Source of the DNA: Enterobacteriaceae bacterium RIT693 | GTDB taxonomy: Bacteria > Pseudomonadota > Gammaproteobacteria > Enterobacterales > Enterobacteriaceae | Assembly: GCA_009668225.1 (NCBI GenBank) | Contig: WJYK01000011.1 | Coordinates: 62,001-126,000 of the forward strand | Length of the DNA stretch: 64,000 nucleotides | Reading direction: 5' to 3' | Shown here: one piece after another, positions 18,824-28,138 of the stretch | Layout: each line of letters begins with the position of its first letter | Position numbering within the stretch: position 1 is the first letter of the stretch | The notes under the pieces: generated by a model | What the model was told of the DNA's origin: nothing | Database searches by the model: none | What the model saw: the letters and a program-made list of their open reading frames with translations, nothing else | Program-made: the position numbers and the translations under genes

Positions 18824-19750
18824 GTGGATAAACTTGAAGCGATGCGCGTATACAGCCATGTGGTCGAAACGCGCAGTTTTGCCAGAGCAGCAGAGGCTTT
18901 AGGCCTACCAAGATCGAGCGTCTCCCGTACCGTTAAAGACCTTGAAACCTGGCTTGGCGTACAGCTCTTGCAGCGCACGACCCGTAAGCTGAGCGTCACG
19001 GCGGATGGCCAAAGCTATTACGTCGAGAGCAAAAAAATCCTCCGCGAGATCTCCGCTCTGGAGTCATCCTTTCCCGGCAGGAGTGGCCAGCCGAGCGGGC
19101 GGTTTAAGGTTGGGATGCCTCAGTCGCTTGCCAGACATTGCATCCTCCCGGGCATCGCAGAATTTATTCAACGCTACCCGGAGCTGGAACTCATTTTATG
19201 CTCAAGTGACCGGGTGGTTGATTTAATCCAGGAAGGGTTCGACTGCGTTATCAGAACGGGTACCGTTGAAGACTCAACGACCCTGGTTGCCCGCCAGATC
19301 GCGCGTTTCAGGTGGTCGGTACTGGCATCTCCGCAATATATTTCTCAATACGGAAGGCCGATGGCCTTAGAGGATCTGCAAAAACATCATGCCGTGGGAT
19401 ATTTAACTCACAAAACCGGGCGTACTACGGAGTGGCTTTTTGGCGATGAAGGGAAAGAGATTACCGTGCGTATGAAAGAAATTCTGATTGTTGATGACAC
19501 TGACGCCTATATTCAGGCGGGGCTTCAGGGCCTCGGTCTGATCCGCGTGGCCAGTTACCTTGTCAGCGCTTATCTCGAAACCGGTCAGTTGGTCGCCTGC
19601 CTGGAGAACCATGCCGTTGAGATGCCGCTGTCTCTGGTTTACCCGCAAAGCCGCCATACTTCACCGGCGGTGCGGGCGTTTTATGACTGGAGTAAAACCA
19701 CGCTGGAAATGCCGAACAGGCTAGTTAGTCATTTTCTTATCTTTACCTGA
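18824..19750 (+). CDS. LysR-type transcriptional regulator
   Basis: A 308-residue LysR protein of the DhcR/PA0477-like group: MDKLEAMRVYSHVVETRSFARAA opens the winged helix domain, and the effector domain runs from about 88 to 295. It uses GTG 18824 with GAGG upstream. Divergent from the NmrA-like reductase gene, it is its likely regulator. The last 30 bases overlap the end of the convergent bactofilin gene. The inducer is unknown. Confidence 0.87.
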   Translation: MDKLEAMRVYSHVVETRSFARAAEALGLPRSSVSRTVKDLETWLGVQLLQRTTRKLSVTADGQSYYVESKKILREISALESSFPGRSGQPSGRFKVGMPQSLARHCILPGIAEFIQRYPELELILCSSDRVVDLIQEGFDCVIRTGTVEDSTTLVARQIARFRWSVLASPQYISQYGRPMALEDLQKHHAVGYLTHKTGRTTEWLFGDEGKEITVRMKEILIVDDTDAYIQAGLQGLGLIRVASYLVSAYLETGQLVACLENHAVEMPLSLVYPQSRHTSPAVRAFYDWSKTTLEMPNRLVSHFLIFT

Positions 19751-20422
19751 CTTAACCCCTTGAGCAGTATTATCATTTTTTAAATCAACGATATTCGCCG
19801 TTTGCTGTGGGGTATTTAACAAACTGGCTTGTCCGATAAATACGCCGCCTTTTTTAACCGCCAGGCTGACATAGCTCAGGGTGCCATCAATACTGCCATT
19901 TTCGCAAACATCAATACTTTCAGCCTGGCAAGTCCCTTTTATCTGCCCATCAACAATGAGCTCCCGGCTTCGGATATTTCCCTCAACCAGTCCATTACGC
20001 ATGACTTTAACAATCCCTTCCCTGGATTCAATATTCCCGGTAATGGTGCCATATACGTAAACCATTCCTCCTGTATTAATATCCCCCTCAAAACGCACTC
20101 CGCTGGCAATGACCGTATTCGCAGGCTTATCTTCCTGTCCAGGAGGATTGCTTTCAGCGACAACAGTATTTTCTTTAACGGTAGGAAGTAACAGATCGGC
20201 TGACTCTGGAATATTCACACCAGCACCACCCACTCTAAGTTTCCTGAACATTTTGATGATCCTTATATTAAGAATATGGAGGGTAAAAAAGAGAAGCATA
20301 AGCAAAAAAAGAACAACGCTAACAACATCATAGTGGCAGTACCAGGCAATCAGCGTCAGTATCCAGAAAATAATACCGGAATTTAAGAAGATATGACTTC
20401 GTTCGTCCACGTCACGATTCAT
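19721..20422 (-). CDS. Bactofilin (polymer-forming cytoskeletal) protein with N-terminal membrane segments
   Basis: About 233 residues. Two N-terminal hydrophobic segments (SGIIFWILTLIAWYCHY and VVSVVLFLLMLLFFTLHIL) precede a linker and a bactofilin beta-helix domain (about residues 105-210 of the product, with ANTVIASGVRFEGDIN, VYGTITGNIES, GLVEGNIRSRELIVDGQIKG, GSIDGTLSYVSLAVKKGG). The C-terminus is charged. Bactofilins self-assemble without nucleotide and scaffold cell-wall enzymes. I prefer ATG 20422, which has GGAAT upstream, to the frame start at 20452, which has none. The gene is noticeably more AT-rich than its neighbours, suggesting transfer. Confidence 0.8.
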   Translation of the reverse strand: MNRDVDERSHIFLNSGIIFWILTLIAWYCHYDVVSVVLFLLMLLFFTLHILNIRIIKMFRKLRVGGAGVNIPESADLLLPTVKENTVVAESNPPGQEDKPANTVIASGVRFEGDINTGGMVYVYGTITGNIESREGIVKVMRNGLVEGNIRSRELIVDGQIKGTCQAESIDVCENGSIDGTLSYVSLAVKKGGVFIGQASLLNTPQQTANIVDLKNDNTAQGVKSGKDKKMTN

Positions 20423-20627
20423 TAGGGATTCCATTCCAGACCAGGTATTCATTTATTTTGCGGCCGCTACAGAATGTCATTATTTTAAAAAATGGTAAAT
20501 AATAGATTTAATGAATGAAATTGGGCCATTCATTATTTAATTGAATATATACTAAAATATAATGAGCTGGTGATACCCAAAGGATGGGTAGATATAATTA
20601 ACTAAAAAATAACATTCCGGATATACA

Positions 20628-20668
20628 AAAAAAAATTAAAAAGCCCCTACCGGTTTCCCGGAGGGGCT
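20628..20668 (-). terminator. ssb terminator
   Basis: On the minus strand AGCCCCT..CCGG-loop-CCGG..AGGGGCT is followed by TTTTTAATTTTTTTTT. It is 33 bases beyond the ssb stop. The 20,453-20,627 stretch upstream of the bactofilin gene is very AT-rich, with no gene seen. Confidence 0.9.
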
Positions 20669-20700
20669 GTAATAATCGAATCTTGTTGACGTTTCGCCGA

Positions 20701-21231
20701 TCAGAACGGGATATCGTCGTCGAAGTCCATTGGTGGTTCATTTGACGGTGCTGGCGCGCTCTGCTGCTGAGGACGAGACTGCGCACCGCCGCTGAACTGA
20801 TTACCGCCCTGTGGCTGCTGAGGCTGACCCCAACCGCCCTGCTGCTGGCCGCCGTTGCCGCCTGCCGGTGCACCGCCGCCCTGACGGCCGCCGAGCATCT
20901 GCATGGTGCCGCCAACGTTAACCACGACTTCGGTGGTGTATTTTTCTACGCCAGCCTGATCGGTCCATTTGCGGGTTTGCAGTGCGCCTTCGATGTAAAC
21001 CTGAGAGCCTTTACGCAGGTATTCACCGGCCACTTCTGCCAGTTTGCCGAACAGCACAACGCGGTGCCATTCAGTTTTTTCTTTGGTTTCGCCGGTTTGC
21101 TTATCACGCCAGGACTCTGACGTGGCCAGTGTAATGTTGGCAACGGCGCCCCCATTTGGCATATAGCGTACTTCCGGGTCCTGACCCAGATTCCCAACGA
21201 GAATCACCTTGTTTACGCCTCTGCTGGCCAT
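20701..21231 (-). CDS. ssb: Single-stranded DNA-binding protein SSB
   Basis: A 176-residue homotetrameric SSB. The OB-fold occupies residues 1-112 ([23 protein letters not shown]...), followed by a flexible Gly/Gln-rich linker (113-165) and the acidic tip MDFDDDIPF that recruits replication and repair proteins. It is divergent from uvrA, as in E. coli, with an SOS-type box between. Sequence is typical throughout. Confidence 0.98.
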   Translation of the reverse strand: MASRGVNKVILVGNLGQDPEVRYMPNGGAVANITLATSESWRDKQTGETKEKTEWHRVVLFGKLAEVAGEYLRKGSQVYIEGALQTRKWTDQAGVEKYTTEVVVNVGGTMQMLGGRQGGGAPAGGNGGQQQGGWGQPQQPQGGNQFSGGAQSRPQQQSAPAPSNEPPMDFDDDIPF

Positions 21232-21356
21232 GTTCGTGTCTCCTGAAACGTTTATAAATAGTCTAAACCGGGGATTCTACACTATGCCACCCACAATGTT
21301 TATAGCTGCGAGGGACATTCCAGAATGTCGGCTAAGTATAGCTCGTTTCATTAAAA

Positions 21357-21376
21357 CACTGGATATTCATTCAGGT
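21357..21376. promoter_or_regulatory. Degenerate LexA box between ssb and uvrA
   Basis: CACTGGATATTCATTCAGGT aligns with the E. coli uvrA/ssb operator TACTGTATATTCATTCAGGT but has G in place of the conserved T of CTGT. Core is CTGG-N8-TCAG against the consensus CTGT-N8-ACAG. It is likely a weak LexA site, serving uvrA and possibly ssb. Confidence 0.65.
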
Positions 21377-21465
21377 TTTATTGTGTCATAATTAGCCGTT
21401 TCTGGCCGTCGGTTGTACCTCATATACATACCAGGCGCATGCAGTCATTATTCCGGGAAAGGTGA

Positions 21466-24291
21466 ATGGATAAGATCGAAGTTCGGGGCGCCCGCACCCA
21501 CAATCTCAAAAATATCAACCTCGTCATCCCGCGCGACAAACTGATTGTTGTCACCGGGCTTTCGGGTTCAGGCAAATCCTCACTGGCATTCGATACCCTG
21601 TACGCAGAAGGGCAGCGCCGCTACGTTGAGTCCCTCTCCGCCTATGCGCGCCAGTTCCTGTCGCTGATGGAGAAGCCGGACGTCGACCATATCGAAGGGT
21701 TGTCGCCCGCGATTTCTATTGAACAGAAATCCACGTCCCATAACCCGCGTTCCACCGTCGGCACCATCACGGAAATCCATGACTATCTGCGTCTGCTTTA
21801 CGCCCGCGTAGGCGAGCCACGCTGCCCGGATCACGACATTCCGCTGGCGGCACAAACCGTCAGTCAGATGGTGGATAACGTGCTGGCGCAGCCGGAAGGC
21901 AAGCGCCTGATGCTGCTCGCGCCGATCATTAAAGATCGCAAGGGCGAGCACGCCAAAACGCTGGAAAACCTGGCCAGCCAGGGCTACATTCGCGCGCGTA
22001 TCGACGGTGAAGTCTGCGACCTGTCCGATCCTCCTAAGCTGGAGCTGCAGAAGAAGCACACCATTGAAGTGGTCGTGGACCGCTTTAAAGTTCGCGAAGA
22101 CATCGCCCAGCGCCTGGCCGAGTCGTTTGAAACCGCGCTGGAGCTGTCCGGCGGCTCCGCCGTCGTGGCCGACATGGACGATGAAAAGGCGGAAGAGCTG
22201 TTGTTCTCCGCCAATTTTGCCTGCCCGGTGTGCGGCTACAGCATGCGCGAACTGGAACCGCGCCTGTTCTCCTTTAACAACCCGGCCGGGGCCTGCCCGA
22301 CCTGTGACGGCCTGGGCGTTCAGCAATACTTCGATCCTGACCGCGTAGTACAAAACGGCGAGCTGTCACTGGCCGGCGGTGCCATCCGTGGCTGGGATCG
22401 CCGTAACTTCTATTACTTCACCATGCTGCGCTCGCTGGCCGAGCACTATAAGTTCGACGTGGAATCCCCGTGGAACGAACTGAGCGACGCGGTGAAGAAA
22501 GTCGTGTTGCACGGCTCCGGCAAAGAAACTATCGAATTCAAATACATGAACGACCGCGGTGACACCTCCGTGCGCCGCCATCCGTTCGAAGGCGTGCTGC
22601 ATAACATGGAGCGCCGCTACAAAGAGACGGAGTCTTCCGCCGTTCGTGAAGAGCTGGCTAAGTTCATCAGCAACCGCCCTTGTACCAGCTGCGAAGGCAC
22701 CCGCCTGCGCCGTGAAGCGCGCCACGTGTTTGTCGAAAACACCGCGCTGCCGACCATCTCTGACATGAGCATCGGCCATGCGATGGAATTCTTCCAGAAC
22801 ATGAAGCTGAGCGGCCAGCGCGCGCAAATCGCGGAGAAAGTGCTGAAAGAGATAGGCGATCGCCTGAAGTTCCTGGTGAACGTTGGCCTGAACTACCTGT
22901 CCCTGTCCCGCTCGGCGGAAACGCTGTCCGGTGGCGAAGCGCAGCGTATCCGTCTGGCAAGCCAGATTGGCGCCGGGCTGGTTGGCGTGATGTACGTGCT
23001 GGATGAACCGTCCATCGGCCTGCACCAGCGCGATAACGAACGCCTGCTGGAAACCCTGATCCACCTGCGTAACCTCGGTAACACGGTGATTGTGGTTGAG
23101 CACGACGAAGACGCCATCCGCGCCGCCGACCATATTATCGATATTGGTCCGGGCGCAGGCGTACACGGCGGCCAGGTGGTCGCGGAAGGCACCATGAAGG
23201 ATATTATTGCGGTGCCTGAGTCCCTGACCGGGCAGTTCCTGAGCGGCAAACGCGAAATTGCGGTACCGAAACAGCGCGTTGCCGCCGATCCGTCAAAAGT
23301 ACTCAAGCTCTCGGGCGCGAAGGGAAACAACCTGAAGGACGTCACGCTGACGCTGCCGGTCGGGCTGTTTACCTGCATCACCGGGGTCTCCGGCTCCGGG
23401 AAATCGACGCTGATCAACGATACGCTGTTCCCGATTGCCCAGCGCCAGCTGAACGGGGCGACCATCGCAGAACCGGCACCGTACCGTGACGTTCAGGGCC
23501 TGGAGCATTTCGATAAGGTCATCGACATCGATCAGAGCCCGATTGGCCGTACGCCACGTTCCAACCCGGCAACCTATACCGGCGTGTTTACGCCAGTGCG
23601 TGAGCTGTTTGCTGGCGTGCCGGAAGCGCGTTCACGCGGCTATACGCCGGGGCGCTTCAGCTTCAACGTTCGCGGCGGGCGCTGTGAAGCCTGCCAGGGC
23701 GACGGCGTTATCAAAGTCGAAATGCACTTCCTGCCGGATATCTACGTGCCGTGCGACCAGTGCAAAGGCAAACGCTATAACCGTGAAACGCTGGAGATTA
23801 AGTACAAAGGCAAAAGCATTCACGAAGTGCTGGATATGACCATTGAAGATGCCCGTGAGTTCTTCGATGCCGTGCCAGCGCTGGCGCGCAAGCTGCAAAC
23901 GTTGATCGACGTGGGCCTGTCCTACATTCGTCTCGGCCAGTCGGCTACCACGCTGTCAGGCGGTGAAGCGCAGCGCGTGAAGCTGGCGCGAGAGCTGTCC
24001 AAACGCGGTACCGGCCAGACGCTGTATATCCTCGATGAACCGACCACCGGCCTGCACTTTGCGGATATCCAGCAACTGCTGGAAGTACTGCATCAGCTCA
24101 GGGATCAGGGCAACACCATCGTGGTGATTGAACACAACCTCGACGTGATTAAAACCGCAGACTGGATTGTGGATCTGGGGCCGGAAGGCGGCAGCGGCGG
24201 CGGCGAGATTCTGGTCTCCGGCACGCCGGAAACCGTCGCCACCTGCGAAGCATCCCATACCGCGCGGTTCCTCAAACCGTTGCTGAAATAG
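21466..24291 (+). CDS. uvrA: Excinuclease ABC subunit UvrA
   Basis: This 941-residue ABC ATPase finds bulky DNA lesions and loads UvrB in nucleotide excision repair. It has two ATPase modules: Walker [10 protein letters not shown] near residue 30 and GVSGSGKST near 640, with ABC signatures [12 protein letters not shown] and [12 protein letters not shown]. Zinc modules are visible as CPVC..CPTC near 253-280 and [16 protein letters not shown] near 740-770. Full length; starts at ATG 21466. Preceded by a degenerate SOS box. Confidence 0.98.
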   Translation: MDKIEVRGARTHNLKNINLVIPRDKLIVVTGLSGSGKSSLAFDTLYAEGQRRYVESLSAYARQFLSLMEKPDVDHIEGLSPAISIEQKSTSHNPRSTVGTITEIHDYLRLLYARVGEPRCPDHDIPLAAQTVSQMVDNVLAQPEGKRLMLLAPIIKDRKGEHAKTLENLASQGYIRARIDGEVCDLSDPPKLELQKKHTIEVVVDRFKVREDIAQRLAESFETALELSGGSAVVADMDDEKAEELLFSANFACPVCGYSMRELEPRLFSFNNPAGACPTCDGLGVQQYFDPDRVVQNGELSLAGGAIRGWDRRNFYYFTMLRSLAEHYKFDVESPWNELSDAVKKVVLHGSGKETIEFKYMNDRGDTSVRRHPFEGVLHNMERRYKETESSAVREELAKFISNRPCTSCEGTRLRREARHVFVENTALPTISDMSIGHAMEFFQNMKLSGQRAQIAEKVLKEIGDRLKFLVNVGLNYLSLSRSAETLSGGEAQRIRLASQIGAGLVGVMYVLDEPSIGLHQRDNERLLETLIHLRNLGNTVIVVEHDEDAIRAADHIIDIGPGAGVHGGQVVAEGTMKDIIAVPESLTGQFLSGKREIAVPKQRVAADPSKVLKLSGAKGNNLKDVTLTLPVGLFTCITGVSGSGKSTLINDTLFPIAQRQLNGATIAEPAPYRDVQGLEHFDKVIDIDQSPIGRTPRSNPATYTGVFTPVRELFAGVPEARSRGYTPGRFSFNVRGGRCEACQGDGVIKVEMHFLPDIYVPCDQCKGKRYNRETLEIKYKGKSIHEVLDMTIEDAREFFDAVPALARKLQTLIDVGLSYIRLGQSATTLSGGEAQRVKLARELSKRGTGQTLYILDEPTTGLHFADIQQLLEVLHQLRDQGNTIVVIEHNLDVIKTADWIVDLGPEGGSGGGEILVSGTPETVATCEASHTARFLKPLLK

Positions 24292-24645
24292 TCAAACCGA
24301 CAATTGCTGCCTGACCTGCTCAGGCAGCAATGTCACCGCCTGCTGATACGACGCATCCACCAGATAGTAAATTTGCGAGCCGGGCAGCGAGCCGTCCAGG
24401 TAGAGCGTGCTCCAGTGCGCCTTATTCAAATGGGCGCTGGGGAACACATCCTGATGCTGCTGACGCAGAAGCTCCGCCAGATCTGGCGTCGCTTTGAGGG
24501 ATACCGCCGGGCGCTGATTCTCCGCATGCACCATCGCAAACAGCACATCGCCGACTTTGATTTGCGTGGCCTTCCAGTCGCTATGCACGCTCTGCTCTGC
24601 GCCTGGTTTCTTCATGCAATACTCTAGAAGTTCCGAATTGGTCAT
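24292..24645 (-). CDS. yjbR: MmcQ/YjbR family DNA-binding-fold protein
   Basis: This 117-residue protein of the CyaY-like YjbR fold starts at ATG 24645 (MTNSELLEYCMKKPGAEQS) with GAGGAAATTAAG upstream; the open frame to 24753 is an upstream extension without family similarity. Conserved stretches include DWKATQIKVGDVLFAMV and HLNKAHWSTLYLDGSLP. A double-wing DNA-binding fold is known for the family, but the role is not. Convergent with uvrA, with stops back to back. yjbQ, which lies next to it in E. coli, is missing. Confidence 0.93.
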   Translation of the reverse strand: MTNSELLEYCMKKPGAEQSVHSDWKATQIKVGDVLFAMVHAENQRPAVSLKATPDLAELLRQQHQDVFPSAHLNKAHWSTLYLDGSLPGSQIYYLVDASYQQAVTLLPEQVRQQLSV

Positions 24646-24737
24646 CTTAATTTCCTCGTCCTGAACGTTTACCGGAAGCATTCGCGGCAGGATTAAGTGT
24701 GCGCCAAAAGCGCATAACAGACGAGAGAATTGATTAA

Positions 24738-24773
24738 AAAAACGGCAATTCATTCACGTGAGCTGCCGTTTTT
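24738..24773 (-). terminator. aphA terminator
   Basis: Stem AAAAACGGCA/TGCCGTTTTT (10 bp, 16-base loop) eleven bases after the aphA stop. It ends in a T-run on the minus strand. Confidence 0.85.
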
Positions 24774-24783
24774 CCTGTCGGGA

Positions 24784-25497
24784 TCAGTACTCGGAGTTGA
24801 CGATAACCTCTTCACCAAACGAACCTGCTTTTGGCAGCGGCTGGTAGCTGGAGTTCGAAGCCCGCAGGATGCGAATCCCGCGGGCGCCCACTTCCTGCGC
24901 CGCGGTAATGTCGTTATCTGAATCGCCGTAGAAAATCTTGATTTTCTTTTCTTTCAGCCATTGAACCTTGGTGTTCTGGCCTTCTTTATCGCCGGCAAAA
25001 ATCACCGGGTTCACGCTCGGCTCTGGGATCAGGAAGTCGCTTTGCAGGGTTTTGGTGACGGTTTCGGTTTTCGTCTGGCTGCGACCGGTCACAAAGTAAA
25101 CGCTGTCGCCACGCTTGAGGTGCATGGTGATCAGGCTCTTCGCCACCTCTTTTGGCATGCTGAAGTCGTCCCAGCCGTTGTTCATTTTTTCCCAGAACGC
25201 AGGATTTTTCAGGTAGTCCTGTTTGCCCGGTGAAAACTCTTTTTGCCCGCGGTAAAAGCCCGGACTGGAAAACAGCACGGTATCGTCGATATCAAACCCA
25301 ACCGCGACAGGTTCACGGCCCAGCAGGCTGTTTTCGATTTGTGCGACGGAGACCCAATGAATTGGCACCTGCTGCGCCAGCTGTGCCACCGTGACGCCAG
25401 GATTTAGCGGAGCGGGTGCAGATTCGGTTGCCAGTGCGGCATGATTCAGGCCTACCAGCAGGCAGGCGGCACTGAGTGCCAGAGCGATTTTACGCAT
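24784..25497 (-). CDS. aphA: Class B acid phosphatase AphA
   Basis: This 237-residue periplasmic, Mg-dependent nonspecific phosphatase hydrolyses phosphomonoesters and can transfer phosphate to nucleosides. A signal peptide (about residues 1-23, ending AALA) precedes the HAD-fold motifs [11 protein letters not shown] (nucleophile Asp), a Thr in [10 protein letters not shown], a Lys in the central region, and YGDSDNDI at the C-terminal side. Start ATG 25497 has AAGGGAAAAC upstream. Transcribed alone. Confidence 0.96.
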   Translation of the reverse strand: MRKIALALSAACLLVGLNHAALATESAPAPLNPGVTVAQLAQQVPIHWVSVAQIENSLLGREPVAVGFDIDDTVLFSSPGFYRGQKEFSPGKQDYLKNPAFWEKMNNGWDDFSMPKEVAKSLITMHLKRGDSVYFVTGRSQTKTETVTKTLQSDFLIPEPSVNPVIFAGDKEGQNTKVQWLKEKKIKIFYGDSDNDITAAQEVGARGIRILRASNSSYQPLPKAGSFGEEVIVNSEY

Positions 25498-25650
25498 TGT
25501 TTTCCCTTTGATTTTCTGTTTTTAATCGTTGTTTAAATGAGCAGCCTTGCCATAAAACATTCCGACCATACCCGCCGGGGACCGATCTACAAAGGTTTTT
25601 TTCAGTTTAATGTCGCAGAAAACAGGCAGAGTCACAGAATGGCGGTGTGA

Positions 25651-25676
25651 TTTCCTCTCCCTGTCGGGAGAGGAAA
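25651..25676. repeat. CCTCTCCC hairpin after tyrB
   Basis: A perfect 11-bp inverted repeat TTTCCTCTCCC/GGGAGAGGAAA with a 4-base loop in the aphA-tyrB gap. It belongs by sequence to the CCCTCTCCCC hairpin family seen at 393 and 46,818. It lies 38 bases after the tyrB stop but lacks a following T-run on that strand, so terminator function is uncertain. Confidence 0.5.
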
Positions 25677-25713
25677 AAGGGAACGTTAAAAATCAAATAT
25701 AGTTAGTGAGTGC

Positions 25714-26907
25714 TTACATTACAGCAGCAAACGCCTGCGCCACGCGCTGGACGTTGCCGTGGTTAAGACCAGCCACGCAGATACGGCCGCTGGCCAGCAG
25801 GTAAACGCCAAACTCATCGCGCAGGCGGTCGGCCTGAGCTGCGCTTAGCCCGGTATAGCTAAACATGCCGCGCTGTTTCACCAGGTAGTCAAAGTTACGC
25901 CCCGGCACGGCTTTGGTCAGAACGTCCACCAGCACCTGACGCATTTCCAGAATACGCACGCGCATGGTTTCCACTTCGGCAATCCAGCTGGCTTTCAGCT
26001 TCTCGTCATTCAGGACGGTAGCCACAACCTGCGCACCAAAGTTTGGTGGGCTGGAGTAGTTCCGGCGCACGGTCGCTTTCAGCTGGCCCAGCACGCGCCC
26101 TGCGGCATCGCTGTCTTCACACACCACGGAAAGCCCGCCCACGCGCTCACCGTACAGGGAGAAGATTTTAGAGAAGGAGTTGCTCACCAGCATCGGTTGC
26201 CCGGAGGAAGCAATAGCGCGGATGGCATAAGCATCCTGCTCCATGCCCGCGCCAAAGCCCTGATAGGCAATGTCGAGGAACGGGATCAGGTTACGGGATT
26301 TAAGGATTTCTACCACCGCGTCCCACTGGCTGTCGGCCAGGTCAGAGCCAGTTGGGTTGTGGCAGCAAGGGTGCAGCAGCACGATGCTTTTCTCAGGCAG
26401 CGTATTCAGTTTTTCCAGCAGCGCGTCAAAGCGCACGCCGTTGGTTTCGCTGTCGAACCACGGATAGGTATTAACGGTAAAGCCTGCGCCTTCAAAGATG
26501 GCGACGTGGTTTTCCCAGGTCGGGTCGCTTACCCACACCTGTGAATCAGGGAAATAAGTTTTCAGGAAGTCAGCGCCGATTTTTAGGGCACCGGAGCCGC
26601 CAAGGGTTTGCACGGTGGCAATGCGGCCTTCCACCAGCGCAGGATGGTTTGCGCCAAACAGCAGCGGTGCAATCGCGCTGCGGTAGCCGTTCAGGCCTTC
26701 CATCGGTAAATAGAGAGAGGCGCCATGCGGCTGCGCGTTCAGGCGAGCTTCCGCTTCCGCGACGGCCTGTAACTGCGGGATAACCCCGTCTTCATTGTAA
26801 TAGAGGCCGATGCTGAGATTGACCTTGTCGCTGCGCGGATCGACTTTAAAGCGTTCCATGAGGGAAAGGATCGGGTCGCCAGCATAGGCGTCAACTTTTT
26901 GAAACAC
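25714..26907 (-). CDS. tyrB: Aromatic amino acid aminotransferase TyrB
   Basis: This 397-residue fold-type I PLP aminotransferase catalyses the last step of tyrosine, phenylalanine and leucine synthesis. Conserved elements: [38 protein letters not shown], and the Schiff-base lysine in [17 protein letters not shown]. The start is GTG 26907, as in E. coli ([14 protein letters not shown]). Only 58 bases separate it from alr upstream, and this gap contains a 13-bp perfect hairpin that includes part of the ribosome site. Confidence 0.96.
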   Translation of the reverse strand: MFQKVDAYAGDPILSLMERFKVDPRSDKVNLSIGLYYNEDGVIPQLQAVAEAEARLNAQPHGASLYLPMEGLNGYRSAIAPLLFGANHPALVEGRIATVQTLGGSGALKIGADFLKTYFPDSQVWVSDPTWENHVAIFEGAGFTVNTYPWFDSETNGVRFDALLEKLNTLPEKSIVLLHPCCHNPTGSDLADSQWDAVVEILKSRNLIPFLDIAYQGFGAGMEQDAYAIRAIASSGQPMLVSNSFSKIFSLYGERVGGLSVVCEDSDAAGRVLGQLKATVRRNYSSPPNFGAQVVATVLNDEKLKASWIAEVETMRVRILEMRQVLVDVLTKAVPGRNFDYLVKQRGMFSYTGLSAAQADRLRDEFGVYLLASGRICVAGLNHGNVQRVAQAFAAVM

Positions 26908-26918
26908 GGTGAGGTTCT

Positions 26919-26956
26919 CCTGGTTTACAGTTCGCGGATTTCCACTGTAAACCAGG
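26919..26956 (-). promoter_or_regulatory. Hairpin in the alr-tyrB gap covering the tyrB ribosome site
   Basis: CCTGGTTTACAGT and ACTGTAAACCAGG form a perfect 13-bp inverted repeat with a 12-base loop. In the transcript, the 3' arm ends in CCAGG, which forms the first part of the AGGAG ribosome site 9 bases before the tyrB GTG. The TTTACA...TGTAAA order is the reverse of a TyrR box. It could slow translation or mark an RNA-processing site between alr and tyrB. Confidence 0.6.
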
Positions 26957-26965
26957 CGAGGACAC

Positions 26966-28045
26966 TCAGTCCAGATACTTCATGGTCACCCTTGAAGTCA
27001 GGCGAGTGATAAGTTCGTAAGCACTTACATTTGAGTATTCAGCGATGCGTTCGACCGGCAAGCCATCGCCCCAAAGCACCGCGCTATCGCCCGGTTTTTC
27101 AGCGGCATCCGGCCCCAAATCGACGCAAATCATGTCCATAGCGACGCGCCCCACGATAGGCACTTCGCGGCCATTGACCAGCACCGGCGTGCCGGACGGC
27201 GCGCTGCGCGGGTAACCGTCGCCGTAGCCCATCGCCACCACGCCAAGGCAGGTGTCACGCTCGGCAATCCAGGTACCGCCGTAGCCGACCGGCTCACCGG
27301 CTTTATGGCCGCGAACGGCTATCAGGCTTGAGGTCAGGGACATGACGGGCTGGAAACCAAAATCCTCGCCCCACGGTTTTTGCTCCAGCGGAGAAACGCC
27401 GTACAGAATAATGCCGGGGCGAACCCAGTCCATGTGCGAATCAGGCCACAGCAGAATGCCACCCGAGGCTGCGATAGAACGTTGCCCCGGCTTGCCTGCG
27501 GTAAAGGAATTGAAGATGTCGAGCTGACGCGGCGTGGCGTCGGATTCCGGCTCATCGGCACGGGCAAAATGGCTTACCACGTTCACCGGCTGGCTAACGT
27601 TTTTGCAGGCGGCCAGGCGCTGATAGAAAGCTTCCGCATCTTCCGGCCGTACGCCGAGGCGGTGCATCCCGGTGTCCAGCTTCATCCAGACGGTAATCGG
27701 CTGGCTCAGTTCGGCCTGCTCAAGCGCTTCCAATTGTTGAATGCTGTGGATTGCCGTTTGAAAATTTTGGGCGGCGATAACAGGCAGGTCTTCAGCATTG
27801 AAGAACCCTTCCAGCAGCAGGATCGGCTTGGTGATGCCGCCCTCCCGCAGGCGCAGGGCTTCTTCGAGACGGGCAACGCCGAAAGCATCGGCGTCTTCTA
27901 AGGTGCGGGCGGTCTCCAGCAGACCATGCCCATAGGCGTTTGCTTTCACGACTGCCACCATGCGACTGTTCGGAGCCAGTTCGCGCAGGCGTTGCAGGTT
28001 GTGTCGCAGAGCGCGGCGGTTAATGACGACGGTTGCCGCTTGCAT
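26966..28045 (-). CDS. alr: Alanine racemase, biosynthetic
   Basis: This 359-residue fold-type III PLP racemase supplies D-alanine for peptidoglycan. K34 ([11 protein letters not shown]) binds PLP and Y255 (EPVGYGGTW) is the opposite catalytic base; both sit at their expected positions. Full length. Start ATG 28045 has AAGGAACGAAC upstream. Follows dnaB on the same strand and probably continues into tyrB. Confidence 0.97.
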   Translation of the reverse strand: MQAATVVINRRALRHNLQRLRELAPNSRMVAVVKANAYGHGLLETARTLEDADAFGVARLEEALRLREGGITKPILLLEGFFNAEDLPVIAAQNFQTAIHSIQQLEALEQAELSQPITVWMKLDTGMHRLGVRPEDAEAFYQRLAACKNVSQPVNVVSHFARADEPESDATPRQLDIFNSFTAGKPGQRSIAASGGILLWPDSHMDWVRPGIILYGVSPLEQKPWGEDFGFQPVMSLTSSLIAVRGHKAGEPVGYGGTWIAERDTCLGVVAMGYGDGYPRSAPSGTPVLVNGREVPIVGRVAMDMICVDLGPDAAEKPGDSAVLWGDGLPVERIAEYSNVSAYELITRLTSRVTMKYLD

Positions 28046-28138
28046 GTTCGTTCCTTGCTCAATGTTTGGATTAAATTGTGCAAATCCTCTTAATCATTCA
28101 GGTCACAGCAAGGCGGCTTGAAAGATGACGAGGATTTT

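Noticed and set aside
26919-26956. TyrR operator before tyrB
   Set aside because: TyrR boxes read TGTAAA-N6-TTTACA; here the halves are in the opposite order with a 16-base gap, so it is a hairpin, not a TyrR box.
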